DNA from: Sporolactobacillus pectinivorans
GTDB taxonomy: Bacteria > Bacillota > Bacilli > Bacillales > Sporolactobacillaceae
DNA: 64,000 bases
NCBI RefSeq assembly: GCF_002802965.1
Contig: NZ_NXGA01000001.1
Location: 533,177 to 597,176, forward strand
Direction: 5' to 3'
This document shows, in pieces, positions 17,255 through 25,975 of the stretch. Within the stretch, counting starts at the first letter, position 1. Every line of letters begins with the position of its first letter. The notes beneath the pieces were generated by a model. It searched no databases. It was not told where the DNA came from and was given only the letters and a program-made list of their open reading frames with translations. The position numbers were made by a program, and so were the translations under genes.

Positions 17255-18376
17255 TTGGCGAGAGCATTAAAGAATATTTATAACAAAGATTTCTTCTTGG
17301 ATTTTGGTAGGAAGGTTCAATCCAAGTACGGAGTTTTTGACACGAAGGCATTTATCACTTCATTAATGGACGAAACATGGGATGAGCTTCCGCTGAAAGC
17401 GCGGACGCGGCGAATTTCCGAAACATTTGGCACATTTCTACCAAGCCGCTATGAAACCGCACTGGACATTTTGTTTGCAATTGCCGACACCTGTGTAGGT
17501 TTTCCATACCTGTTCTTTCCTGATTTTGTGGTGGTATATGGGCAGGCAGAACAGGATTGGGAGCTTTCCATGAACGCACTGGAATACTTTACGCAGAAAT
17601 CCTCCTCGGAATTTGCTGTAAGGCCGTTTATTCTGTCTGACCCGGATCGGGTAATGCGACGGATGACTGCATGGGCAGGACATCCGAATGAGCACGTACG
17701 GCGGTTTTCCAGTGAGGGCTGCCGGCCCCGCCTTCCTTGGGGAGAAGCGCTTCCGGTGTTCAAGAAAAACCCGACTCCCGTATTATCCATTCTGGAACTG
17801 CTCAAAACGGACCCTTCGCTTTACGTGCGAAAAAGCGTTGCCAACAATCTGAATGATATCGCAAAAGACAACCCAGATACGGTACTCGATGTGGCCCGCC
17901 GCTGGAAAGGGGAAAATCCCGACACGGACTGGATCATACGGCAGGGCTGCCGTACTATGATCCGAGATGCGAATCCAGGAGCGATGGAGCTATTCGGTTA
18001 CATAGGTTCCAGAGGTGAAATTCCGCTGACGACCTGCGCTTCTATATCGGTACAGCCCGCTGAATTAATGATAGGTGGGAGCTGCGAGCTGCACTATAGC
18101 CTTGATATAAGCCAAGGCGGGCCAGTGCATATCCGGATTGAATACGGCATTTACCTTATAAAGGCGAATGGACGGCTCTCGCGCAAGTCATTTCTTTTGT
18201 CCGATAAAACGATATCCGGTAGTACGCATATTGCCGGAACGCGGACACATAATTGGTCGGATCTGACGACTCGCCGGCATTATCCAGGTGTACATCGAAT
18301 TGTGCTTTTAGTAAATGGACAGGAAGCTGCTGATACGATATTAAAACTAGAGAAAAATTACGACATGCAGAGTTGA
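17255..18376 (+). CDS. AlkC-like DNA alkylation repair protein
   Basis: A 373-residue protein beginning with TTG after GGAGGCGAT. Residues 1-260 are HEAT-like helical repeats of the AlkD/AlkC DNA glycosylase family (RMTAWAGHPNEHVRRFSSEG, YVRKSVANNLNDIAKDNPDTVLDVARRW, WIIRQGCRTMIRDAN). The C-terminal 110 residues (SISVQPAELMIGGSCELHYSL onward) look like the Ig-like domain that distinguishes AlkC from AlkD. It should remove N3-methyladenine-type lesions from DNA. It stands alone, with a strong terminator overlapping its stop. Its codon use appears more G+C-rich than its neighbours, consistent with transfer. Confidence 0.85.
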   Translation: MARALKNIYNKDFFLDFGRKVQSKYGVFDTKAFITSLMDETWDELPLKARTRRISETFGTFLPSRYETALDILFAIADTCVGFPYLFFPDFVVVYGQAEQDWELSMNALEYFTQKSSSEFAVRPFILSDPDRVMRRMTAWAGHPNEHVRRFSSEGCRPRLPWGEALPVFKKNPTPVLSILELLKTDPSLYVRKSVANNLNDIAKDNPDTVLDVARRWKGENPDTDWIIRQGCRTMIRDANPGAMELFGYIGSRGEIPLTTCASISVQPAELMIGGSCELHYSLDISQGGPVHIRIEYGIYLIKANGRLSRKSFLLSDKTISGSTHIAGTRTHNWSDLTTRRHYPGVHRIVLLVNGQEAADTILKLEKNYDMQS

Positions 18377-18400
18377 CAGTGGAGTCAACTCTTTATTTTT
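18369..18400 (+). terminator. terminator of the alkC-like gene
   Basis: AGAGTTGAC / GTCAACTCT, a perfect 9-bp stem with a 6-nt loop, is followed by TTATTTTT. The stem begins inside the last codons. Confidence 0.8.
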
Positions 18401-18449
18401 AAGATGAGCCTAAACCTAGTAAAATATGAACCTGAGTCCCTGGTTAAGT

Positions 18450-18485
18450 TTGACAATGTCTTTAAATGCAACTAATATAGTTACA
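18450..18485 (+). promoter_or_regulatory. promoter and Rrf2-type operator of the regulator gene
   Basis: TTGACA (18450-18455) and TAATAT (18473-18478) are 17 bp apart. The dyad TGCAACTAATATAGTTACA (18467-18485) covers the -10 and matches the site at 19048-19066. Confidence 0.75.
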
Positions 18486-18504
18486 AAGAGGTGCGGAATG
18501 AAAA

Positions 18505-18993
18505 ATGAACAGTCATTATACCATTGCCCTTCATATTTTGACGATGATTGCTTTTCACACGAGCCGAAGTGATCAATATTTATCATCTGAAAAAATTGCG
18601 GGTAGTGTCAATACGAATTCGGTGTTCATTCGCCGAATTTTGGGCAAGTTAAAAAAAGCGCAGCTCGTTAATGTCCATCGCGGCGGAGTTGAGGGCGGAT
18701 GGAAATTGGCACGCCCTGCTGATGTTATAACGTTGTTAGATGTCTATACAGCCGTTGAGAAGAAGCCGCTTTTTGAAATGCATTACAGTCTGCCCAATGA
18801 AAAATGCCCGATTGGCTGCAGCATTCAATCTTCCTTGAAAGTCTATTACGGAAATGCTGAGGCCGCTATGAAAGACCAGCTGCGTGAAAATACGATTGCT
18901 GATTTATTGAAGAAGACATTGAATTATACCGCTGAAAAACGAATGAAGGCATCAGGCGCTCTTCTGGATCAATTAGGAAATGAAATCGGCTGA
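18505..18993 (+). CDS. Rrf2-family transcriptional regulator
   Basis: A 162-residue Rrf2/NsrR/YwnA-like regulator. The winged helix spans residues 8-70 (IALHILTMIAFH, SSEKIAGSVNTNSVFIRRILGKLKKAQLV, GGVEGGWKLARP). Only a CPIGC pair remains in the region where Fe-S members have three Cys, so it may sense thiol stress or electrophiles rather than hold a cluster. It is followed by an ene-reductase gene with the same operator, suggesting that it represses itself and the flavoenzyme and is released by reactive electrophiles. That last point is inference. Confidence 0.88.
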   Translation: MNSHYTIALHILTMIAFHTSRSDQYLSSEKIAGSVNTNSVFIRRILGKLKKAQLVNVHRGGVEGGWKLARPADVITLLDVYTAVEKKPLFEMHYSLPNEKCPIGCSIQSSLKVYYGNAEAAMKDQLRENTIADLLKKTLNYTAEKRMKASGALLDQLGNEIG

Positions 18994-19047
18994 ATCTCAT
19001 GAAGGAAAAACAGAACGTCCGGCCTCATTGCTTTTTTTACAATCGAA

Positions 19048-19066
19048 TGTAACTAATATAGTTACA
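19048..19066. promoter_or_regulatory. Rrf2-type operator before the ene-reductase
   Basis: TGTAACTAATATAGTTACA has 8-bp arms (TGTAACTA / TAGTTACA) and is almost identical to 18467-18485. It lies 33 bp before the ene-reductase start. Confidence 0.75.
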
Positions 19067-19098
19067 TTTGAAATATACTTTCTTTGGAGGAATGTGCA

Positions 19099-20229
19099 AT
19101 GGATCAGAACAAATTGGAACAGCGTTTGCTTTACACATTGTTTCAGCCTTTGTCTCTAGGCAAGCTGAATCTTTCCAATCGCATCGTTATGGCACCTATG
19201 ACTCGAGGCTTCTCCCCGGATGGAGTTCCAGGACAGAGTGTTGCAGATTATTATCGACGGCGGGCGGAGAACGACGTGGGATTGATTGTTACTGAGGGCA
19301 CTTTAATCAATCATCCGTCGGCAGGATCGAATGCAAATTGGCCGCATTTCTATGGCCCGGATGCGCTGAAGGGATGGGCCAATGTCGCAAATGCGGTACA
19401 CGATGCAGGCGGGAAAATCATTCCGCAGCTTTGGCATGTTGGGATGGCTAGGCAGGTAGGGGATTTCCCCAATCCTGAAGCTCGGCCGATCGGTCCGTCC
19501 GGATTGAGCCTGACAGGTACTCAGGTGAATGCACCTATGACTGAATCAGAGATTTCTGCTATCGTTGAAGCCTATGGACAGGCGGCAGCTGATGCAAAGC
19601 GCCTTGGCTTTGACGGAATTGAAATTCACGGGGCCCACGGCTATCTGATTGATCAGTTCTTTTGGGCAAGAACCAACAAACGGACCGATCGCTACGGCGG
19701 GAACATAGCGGCACGTGGGCGCTTTGCAGCTGAAATCGTTGCGGCTTGCAGGGCTGCTGTCGGGCCTGAGTTTCCCATTGTGTTCCGTTTTTCACAATGG
19801 AAAACGTCGAACTATTCGGCTAAGCTTGCGCAAACGGCTGATGAACTGGAACAATTCTTAACACCACTCGTCAATGCAGGCGTTGATATCTTCCATTGTT
19901 CTACTCGTCGTTTCTGGGAACTTGAATTTGACAATTCCACGCTTAATCTCGCGGGATGGACCAAGAAGCTATCAGGAAAATCGACGATCACTGTGGGTTC
20001 CGTCGGGTTACACAATGAATTTTCCAATTATTTTAGCGATAGAAAAGGTGCGGGAGTAGATATCACGAACATCGAAGGATTGATTGAGCGGGTAGAGAAG
20101 AACGAATTTGATCTGGTGGCCGTAGGAAGAGCCCTGCTTGCCGATCCTGCCTGGGCAAGAAAAATTAGGGAAGGGAAAATCAATGAATTAATCTCTTTTC
20201 ATTCCGAAACGACGAAGCACCTTTTTTAG
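19099..20229 (+). CDS. old yellow enzyme family ene-reductase (NADH:flavin oxidoreductase)
   Basis: A 376-residue FMN-dependent OYE-family enzyme. It begins with FQPLSLGKLNLSNRIVMAPMTR (FMN-binding), then GLIVTEGTLI, PQLWHVG with the active-site region, and FDGIEIHGAHGYLIDQFFW with the His-x-x-His/Asn substrate-anion pair. NKRTDRYGG and DLVAVGRALLADPAWARK are family signatures. It reduces activated C=C bonds of enones, quinones or nitro compounds with NAD(P)H. Start 19099 follows GGAGG; an earlier in-frame TTG at 19084 lies upstream of it. It is likely controlled by the preceding Rrf2 regulator and followed by an MFS exporter. Confidence 0.92.
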   Translation: MDQNKLEQRLLYTLFQPLSLGKLNLSNRIVMAPMTRGFSPDGVPGQSVADYYRRRAENDVGLIVTEGTLINHPSAGSNANWPHFYGPDALKGWANVANAVHDAGGKIIPQLWHVGMARQVGDFPNPEARPIGPSGLSLTGTQVNAPMTESEISAIVEAYGQAAADAKRLGFDGIEIHGAHGYLIDQFFWARTNKRTDRYGGNIAARGRFAAEIVAACRAAVGPEFPIVFRFSQWKTSNYSAKLAQTADELEQFLTPLVNAGVDIFHCSTRRFWELEFDNSTLNLAGWTKKLSGKSTITVGSVGLHNEFSNYFSDRKGAGVDITNIEGLIERVEKNEFDLVAVGRALLADPAWARKIREGKINELISFHSETTKHLF

Positions 20230-20298
20230 GGCAAAACGTCAATTTGTATGGATTCCTTGATAGACAGTCGTGCTGTACAAAAAAATCGGAGGCTCTTA

Positions 20299-21822
20299 AT
20301 GTTTAAGAACAATCATACCGGCTCAGAATTTATCTCCAGGAATCCCAAAATAACGAAGTGGATGACACTGGCAGCGACTTGTCTTGGACTCTTGCTCCTG
20401 AACATTGATTTGTTTATTGTCAACGTCGCACTGCCCTCGATTGGTCATGATCTGCATGCTCCGGTAAACATTGTCTCCTGGACCATTTCCACCTATGTCT
20501 TAATGCTTGGTGTCTTGCCTGCCGGGCTGGGCAAAATAGGAGATATTTGGGGTCAGAAGAAGTGCTATCTGGGAGGGCTCGCGCTTTTCACACTGGCTTC
20601 TCTTGCCTGCGGCCTCGCATCTAGTATTGGCTGGCTGATTGCTTTTCGCACGCTTCAGGGAATCGGGGCCGCCGCGATCACACCGGGAACGCTTGCGATT
20701 CTCATTCGCGCTTTTCCAAGAAATCAGAAGGGATTTGCCATTGGCTTGAATGGAGGGATCGGCGGATTGGGCTTGGTCGCCGGTCCGGTTCTTGGGGGCG
20801 TGATCATAGCCGGATCAAGCTGGCGGTGGATTTTCTTCGTTAATATTCCACTGGGTCTGCTGGCAATCATGTTAACGGCAGTGTTTGTAGTCGAATCACA
20901 GGTTGAAGTCAAATCGAAGGCCATGGACTGGTTGGGCATGCTGTGCTTATGTATGGGTTTATTTCCAATTCTATTTGCCTTTACAAGAGCAGAAAGCGAC
21001 GGTTTTGATCCGCTTTCCATTTGTTCATTGCTTGGCGGTCTTGCCGTCATCGGACTATTCGTTTTTGTTGAGAAAAAAACACGTCATCCATTAATCGAGC
21101 TTTCCTTATTTAAAAACGCGGCTTTTATCATGCCATGTATCAGTCTGTTCTTATTTTCTGCGGCCTTGTTTGGATCGCAGCCCTATTGGAATTTATTTTT
21201 CCAGAATTTCTGGGGCTTTACACCCTTACAGGGAGGACTTGCTTTCCTGCCGGCGACGGTGCTGATCGCTGCGCTGACACCATTTTCGGGTATCATTAGT
21301 CAGAAAAGTGAGAGACATCTCCGGTATATTGTGATGCTTGGTGTTATTCTGGTCGGGTTTAGTTTCTTTTATGTGACGCGGATTAATAGTCAAAGTCATT
21401 TTGTCAACGGATTTCTACCCGCCTTGCTGATACGAGGTGTTGGTATTCCTATTTTGATGGCATCCACGTCTCTCGCGATCATGAATGCTGTTTCAGATGA
21501 TCAATCCGGACTTGCCGCAGGAATGCTTAATATCTTTAAAAATATCGGCACTGCTATGGGCGTCACCCTGCTGGGACAAACGTACATCCACGAGGTTGGA
21601 CAAAGGCTATCGTTGCTGCATGGCGTCCGATCTCCGTACAGCGTTTCCGAGATAAAGGAATCGGCCTATCAGTTTATTTCATCGCATGATCATTTTAGGA
21701 CGATGACAGCCGTCGCCATTATCAAAGGATTCGACAAAATGTCGATGATTTGTATGCTTGCTTTTATCCCTGCTTTCATATCCGCCTTCTTGATTAAAAG
21801 TCATAAGGAGAGAAATCTATAA
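20299..21822 (+). CDS. DHA2-family MFS drug exporter (EmrB/QacA type)
   Basis: A 507-residue membrane protein with about fourteen hydrophobic segments. LLLNIDLFIVNVALPSIG is the DHA2 motif D1 with a membrane-embedded Asp, KIGDIWGQKKCYLGG is motif A, and GIGAAAITPGTLAI and GGLGLVAGPVLGGVI (motif C) mark it as an antiporter. It should export toxic organic compounds against protons. Start 20299 follows CGGAGG; in-frame codons from 20248 lie upstream of the ribosome binding site. It follows the ene-reductase in the same direction with a short gap, so it may be part of that stress operon. Confidence 0.9.
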   Translation: MFKNNHTGSEFISRNPKITKWMTLAATCLGLLLLNIDLFIVNVALPSIGHDLHAPVNIVSWTISTYVLMLGVLPAGLGKIGDIWGQKKCYLGGLALFTLASLACGLASSIGWLIAFRTLQGIGAAAITPGTLAILIRAFPRNQKGFAIGLNGGIGGLGLVAGPVLGGVIIAGSSWRWIFFVNIPLGLLAIMLTAVFVVESQVEVKSKAMDWLGMLCLCMGLFPILFAFTRAESDGFDPLSICSLLGGLAVIGLFVFVEKKTRHPLIELSLFKNAAFIMPCISLFLFSAALFGSQPYWNLFFQNFWGFTPLQGGLAFLPATVLIAALTPFSGIISQKSERHLRYIVMLGVILVGFSFFYVTRINSQSHFVNGFLPALLIRGVGIPILMASTSLAIMNAVSDDQSGLAAGMLNIFKNIGTAMGVTLLGQTYIHEVGQRLSLLHGVRSPYSVSEIKESAYQFISSHDHFRTMTAVAIIKGFDKMSMICMLAFIPAFISAFLIKSHKERNL

Positions 21823-21861
21823 AGAGCTGTTTGAAGATGGTGAAGTTCTGAAGAAAGTACT

Positions 21862-21891
21862 TTTTTTAGAGAATGATCATTCTCTAAAAAA
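21862..21891. promoter_or_regulatory. 30-bp perfect palindrome before an SDR gene
   Basis: Fifteen bases from TTTTTTAGAG to the centre TGA|TCA are exactly mirrored. The core GAATGATCATTC resembles TetR-type operators such as that at 58728. It lies 26 bp before the SDR start and 40 bp after the exporter stop, so it could be an operator, a bidirectional terminator, or both. Confidence 0.7.
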
Positions 21892-21916
21892 GTTAAATCG
21901 AAGGGAGATATAGAAA

Positions 21917-22618
21917 ATGGAAATTCAAAATGCTGTTGTTTTGGTTACAGGTTCAAACCGAGGGATCGGTTACTCGATTGCACGCGCTTTTGTCGAAAAT
22001 GGAGCGGCAAAGGTATATGCCGGTGCGCGAAATCCTGCCTTAATTACCGACCCCGATCTCATTCCTTTACAACTGGATATTACAGATTCCGCCGAGGTAT
22101 CGGCAGCTGCCAAACTAGCCGCCGACACGACGATACTTGTGAACAATGCGGGTATTTTCTATCCTACTCATCCACTCACTGGATCGCTTGCTGATGCTAA
22201 AAAAGAAATGGAGGTCAATTATTTGGGCACATGGGCGATGGCCCAAGCGTTTGCTCCAGTGCTTGCGCGTAACGGAGGCGGGGCGATGGTTAACATGTTA
22301 TCCGTCGCGTCATGGAGAGCCAGTACGAAAATGACGGGCTATGCCTCCTCAAAATCAGCTGAATGGTCACTAACCAATGCGCTACGTATGGCGCTGAGAT
22401 CACAAGGGACATTAGTTACGGGGGTTCACTGTGGTTTCGTAGATACAGAATCGACGAAGGGTATCGAATCAGTGAAGGTAAGTCTGGAAAAAGTTACGCA
22501 AGAATTAATCAAAGGTATTTTGGAAAATTCGGATGAAGTGCTGGTGGATGAGACGGCAAGAAAAGTGAAGGCATCGCTTCACGATGATCAGCGCCTCTTG
22601 TATGCACCGGGTAACTAA
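21917..22618 (+). CDS. short-chain dehydrogenase/reductase
   Basis: A 233-residue SDR: VLVTGSNRGIGYSIARAF cofactor loop, YAGARNPALITDPDLIPLQLDITD, TTILVNNAGIF, catalytic Ser in NMLSVASWRAS, and TGYASSKSAEW with Tyr and Lys. The C-terminus (LVDETARKVKASLHDDQRLLY) is shared with the interrupted paralogue at 13220-13921. It follows AAGGGAGATATAG and the 30-bp palindrome at 21862. It lies downstream of the ene-reductase/exporter genes, and its physiological substrate is unknown. Confidence 0.9.
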   Translation: MEIQNAVVLVTGSNRGIGYSIARAFVENGAAKVYAGARNPALITDPDLIPLQLDITDSAEVSAAAKLAADTTILVNNAGIFYPTHPLTGSLADAKKEMEVNYLGTWAMAQAFAPVLARNGGGAMVNMLSVASWRASTKMTGYASSKSAEWSLTNALRMALRSQGTLVTGVHCGFVDTESTKGIESVKVSLEKVTQELIKGILENSDEVLVDETARKVKASLHDDQRLLYAPGN

Positions 22619-22823
22619 GCATTGGCATACAATTAAGGGGGTCGGATGTGCTCGATCCTCTTTTGATATATATTAGGGTGTTTTCACTTCTTCTTAAACT
22701 GGATATGCCAAAGGGTTTTATTAGCTTTAGGATCACATTATCAATAAAATTAACTCATCAAACTGAAATCTCCAAGCTATTGGCGCTTATAATAAATTTG
22801 GAATAGCCGATTGAGAGAAGTAT

Positions 22824-22878
22824 AAAACCTCACTTAGACCTATTACGGAGAACCTTACCATAAGTAGGAGAGGTTTTT
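22824..22878 (+). repeat. structured dispersed repeat, copy 2
   Basis: AAAACCTCACTTAGACC, then TATTACGGAGAACCTTACC, ATAAGTA and GAGAGGTTTTTT. It differs from copy 1 (12541-12595) at only a few positions. The final T-run after a paired stem would also allow it to work as a terminator for the SDR gene ending at 22618. Confidence 0.8.
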
Positions 22879-22950
22879 TAATTACCCCATTAAAAGACTG
22901 ATAATTCAAAATTCTGTATAATTAATGTATATCAAGACAAGGTGGTGAAA

Positions 22951-23181
22951 CAATTGGCTATTTTTGTGCTAAATATTCAGGAGTTCTATTATGATGCTTT
23001 CGTGATCCTCAGGTGGGAAGAATTAAACCCAAAGTGCATAAAGAATCATCCCAAATTGTATTGTACATATGACCCTGATGGTCATGTAAGAGACATTATT
23101 GTGACAGACGATTCAACAACGAAAGAAATGCTTATGAATGGCTATCACAATATAAAACTTCTGGACAAAAGAATTAGTTAA
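22951..23181 (+). CDS. small hypothetical protein
   Basis: A 76-residue protein (AIFVLNIQEFYYDAFVILRW at the start, then YCTYDPDGHVRDIIVTDD). AAGGTG precedes TTG at 22951; a GTG at 22942 is an alternative. No signal peptide or membrane segment is seen, and no family is recognised. It lies alone between the structured repeat and an IS66 relic and is followed by a GC-rich hairpin. Confidence 0.55.
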   Translation, partial: QLAIFVLNIQEFYYDAFVILRWEELNPKCIKNHPKLYCTYDPDGHVRDIIVTDDSTTKEMLMNGYHNIKLLDKRIS

Positions 23182-23188
23182 GAATTGA

Positions 23189-23216
23189 GGGCGTCCCAAA
23201 AGAGGGCGCCCTTCGT
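23189..23216 (+). terminator. weak terminator hairpin
   Basis: GGGCG / CGCCC arms, with a further CCC / GGG inside, are followed by TTCGTTGTTT directly after the small gene. Confidence 0.5.
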
Positions 23217-23229
23217 TGTTTCGTCAAGC

Positions 23230-23548
23230 GTAAGCGTTAAATAATGGACACCTAGGATCAGCACTCAGACCATGGGATAATACATTCATCAAAGATAGAT
23301 GGAGATGAGTCTCATGACCTTGAACGAACGAGATTTGTTATGGAAAGAACGCATTGAAGCCTTCGAAGCCAGCGGCCTGAATGGGCGCAATGGTGCCGGT
23401 CTCAAGAGATACCCGTGAAACAATTTCGTTACTGGCATAAGAAACTGCGCCGCGGGGCTGCTGCCCAGACACAGGAACCAGAAAGAAACCGATGGTAAGC
23501 GTCAAATCTGTGTCTTATTCACGACCTGGGATGTGACGTAGCGCTTAC
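23230..23548 (+). mobile_element. IS66-type relic with inverted ends
   Basis: The segment starts with GTAAGCG and ends with CGCTTAC, the terminal motif of IS66 elements. Between them, from ATG 23314, lies an IS66 TnpA-like accessory frame (MTLNERDLLWKERIEAFEASGL). It is interrupted by a frameshift near 23390 and resumes as VKQFRYWHKKLRRG. No TnpB or TnpC is present, so the 319-bp segment is an internally deleted, non-autonomous remnant. No 8-bp target duplication is obvious. Confidence 0.65.
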
Positions 23549-23696
23549 GCCGCTGCCGCCCCTCTAAAATACTCGTTTACATAAATCAAACCCACCCGTT
23601 TGGGGTAGGCTCGATTTGTTACGCTCTTAGATGGGCTGCCTTGCCAGAATTTTCAGGGCAGCTCACTGTTCATTTATTACCGTGATCGCCGGGGTA

Positions 23697-24866
23697 TCAA
23701 GACTGTGCCAAAAACCGAATCAGCAACGCGTTTGTTTTCTCAGGTTGCTCTTGTTGCAACCAATGACCCGCCCCTTCGATGAAGCTGCATCCTCGAAAGT
23801 CGGAGAACACCTGTTGCGACATTTTTTCCAAGGCATTTGGAAGTTGATATGGGCACCAATCACTGCATCCAGCTAGAAACAGAGTGGGCACATCAATTTT
23901 GCGGCCAGCATAAAGTGTCATTTCACGCGCATTCAAACCATTCATGCCGCAACGGAACCAATTCAGTCCTCCCTGAAAGCCAGTGCGGGTATATTCGGTG
24001 CTGAATACTTGGAGCTCCTGTTCCGTAAGCCAGGTACAAGCACATATGTTATCTTTGTCGGGCATAAATGGTGCAACAGTAGCGGCCATACCTTTGTCTT
24101 GATCCATAATATAGTAAGTGGGCATTTGGGCCAGTTCCTCTGCCGTCCAGCTTTTAAGCGCGAAAGGTTTGTTTCCCTCCCAGTCTGCACTTTTATAATG
24201 GAAACTTGCGCGCAAAAACGCATGTATACCTTGCGGTGGCGTACTAAGATCCGGACCTGCCTCCGCCGTCGTATAATACAACTGATAGTGCTTACGGGGC
24301 CGCTTGAGCGCAGCCAGCTTTTCATGGATCGGGTCGTCTTGCGCGGCAACAGGCAAGCCTTCCACGCCCAATGCAAAACCAGGCACACCGGGGAACGGTG
24401 CTGACAACAAGATAAGAGATCGGAAAATATCCGGACGGATCAATGCCGCCATGGCAGCAACCTGTACCCCAGTATCGTGGCCAATCACCGCTTGTACCCG
24501 CCGATGGCCCAGCGTATTAACCAAAACCACCATATCCGTCACCAGATTTATTATACCGAAAGGCTGAAGATCTACATCATAGCCATCTTGCCAGCCCGTT
24601 GTGCGGCCAAAGCCACGCTGATCCGGAGCGATAACATGAAATCCCTGGGCTGCCAAGTGCAGCATATTATGCCGCCAGCTATATGCCAGTTCTGGAAACC
24701 CGTGTAACAGTAGCACACACGAACGAGCCGGTGTTTCATACCCTGCTTCAAGTACATGCATTCGAAGACCATTTACCTGGACAAAACGTGATCTGATTCC
24801 CTTTGGTAATATTCCAGGGGCATATGCGTTTGGCAAGAGGTTCTGAGCAGATTCGTTTGTTTGCAT
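23697..24866 (-). CDS. alpha/beta hydrolase, epoxide hydrolase-like
   Basis: A 389-residue alpha/beta hydrolase. LLLHGFPELAYSWRH carries the HGxP oxyanion motif, DQRGFGRT is the next strand loop, and AVIGHDTGVQVAAMAA contains the nucleophile elbow with Asp at the position used by epoxide hydrolases and dehalogenases. A catalytic His is in GAGHWLQQEQPEK. A cap domain spans about residues 190-290. It should hydrolyse epoxides or similar small compounds. It starts after GGAGG, stands alone between IS66 and IS3 relics, and has higher G+C than the region, suggesting transfer. Confidence 0.85.
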   Translation of the reverse strand: MQTNESAQNLLPNAYAPGILPKGIRSRFVQVNGLRMHVLEAGYETPARSCVLLLHGFPELAYSWRHNMLHLAAQGFHVIAPDQRGFGRTTGWQDGYDVDLQPFGIINLVTDMVVLVNTLGHRRVQAVIGHDTGVQVAAMAALIRPDIFRSLILLSAPFPGVPGFALGVEGLPVAAQDDPIHEKLAALKRPRKHYQLYYTTAEAGPDLSTPPQGIHAFLRASFHYKSADWEGNKPFALKSWTAEELAQMPTYYIMDQDKGMAATVAPFMPDKDNICACTWLTEQELQVFSTEYTRTGFQGGLNWFRCGMNGLNAREMTLYAGRKIDVPTLFLAGCSDWCPYQLPNALEKMSQQVFSDFRGCSFIEGAGHWLQQEQPEKTNALLIRFLAQS

Positions 24867-24978
24867 ATTGATTTCCTCCTACAATAAAGTTAAGGTTTAA
24901 GGCACAGCAGCCAACCGTGTCTTTTTCCATCTCAAAGCTGAAGCTATTAGAATGAGCGAGTAAATGGCCTGATACTTA

Positions 24979-25360
24979 TCACCATGAGCCAGCACGCCCG
25001 TAATGGAGTCCGTCAGCCGCCTTCACAAGTTTGTCTTCTGCTTCTTGCGGCGTCAGATAATTGAGAGTGCTATGAACTCTAGACCGGTTGTACCAGCCTT
25101 CAATGTACTGAAAAAGCGCACGTCTGGCTTTTTCAAAATCTGAATACTCCGTTCGATGAATTTCTTCTTTTTTCAACGTCGCGTGAAAGGATTCGATACA
25201 CGTGTTATCGTACGGGCAGCCTTTTTTACTGAACGAATGGATCATTTGTTTCTCTTGAATCACTTTCTCAAATTCACGGCTTGTATACTGGGATCCAAGG
25301 TCCGTATGCAGGATCAAACCAGGCTCCGGATTTTGGCTCAAACAGGCATTTTTTAGTCAA
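24979..25360 (-). pseudogene. IS3-family transposase OrfB, C-terminal part
   Basis: The frame encodes the second half of an IS3 DDE transposase: LILHTDLGSQYTSREF (second catalytic Asp), CPYDNTCIESFHATLKKEEIHR (catalytic Glu) and FQYIEGWYNRSRVHSTLNYLTPQEAE at the C-terminus. The frame is open at its 5' side until the IS200/IS605 insertion near 25357, which removed or separated the N-terminal part. The first catalytic Asp and helix-turn-helix region are absent. Confidence 0.88.
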
Positions 25361-25975
25361 TGAACTCCCGGGCTAAACCCACTGGCTTTTAGCCAGTAGA
25401 TCTTTCAGGACTTGGTGGCACTTTAGTGGCTTCTGAAGGCTCTGCTATAATAATGCTAGGTGGGCAAAATGGGATATATTCACTATGGAAGTCATACTGT
25501 CTACGACATCCAGCATCATATTGTCTGGACAACCAAATATCGTTATAGAATTCAACAGGGCAAAATTGCTGTTCGGCTAAGAGACCTGATCCGGCAAGGT
25601 TCGAAGCACGCAATAGTCAAATTGTCCGGGGAAGCATTGGGAAAGAACACGTACATCTGTTGATTTCCTGTCCACCCAATCTGGCCCCGAGCAAATTGCT
25701 GCAGGAAGAGTTCAAGGGATTAAGATAAAGATATTGGGCCAGCATCTATGGGCTCCCGGTTATTTCTGCAGGACGGTGGGAGCCATGACGGAAGAGAGGA
25801 TCAAGGAGTACATTGATAATCAGGACAATGGCCGGGATGACGAAACGTTTAAAATTGTGAAGGATTGAGTTCAGTCGAAAGCTTGAGCAGGACATTTTTT
25901 AACCGGCTTTAGCCGGAACAGCGACTTTAAGTCGCAACAATGAACCCCTGTACTTTAGTGCAGGGCGTGGTTCAG
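25357..25975 (+). mobile_element. IS200/IS605-family element nested in the IS3 relic
   Basis: The left end carries the hairpin ACTGGCT-TTT-AGCCAGT (25381-25397). The right end carries CCGGCTTTAGCCGG (25902-25915), GCGACTTTAAGTCGC (25921-25935) and a further CCCTG...CAGGG hairpin, typical of single-strand transposing Y1 elements. The transposase gene lies between. It interrupts an IS3 element: orfA is on one side (to 26179) and the orfB C-terminus on the other (from 25360 down). Confidence 0.8.
25460..25868 (+). pseudogene. tnpA: IS200/IS605 Y1 transposase TnpA with two frameshifts
   Basis: Starting GTG at 25460, the frame gives VYDIQHHIVWTTKYRYRI, then shifts near 25605 into IVRGSIGKEHVHLLISCPPN with the HUH metal-binding His-x-His. 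It shifts again near 25725 into LGQHLWAPGYFCRTVGAM and EERIKEYIDNQD with the catalytic Tyr. The length and all motifs fit a TnpA of about 135 residues, but two single-base frame changes inactivate it. No TnpB is present. Confidence 0.88.
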
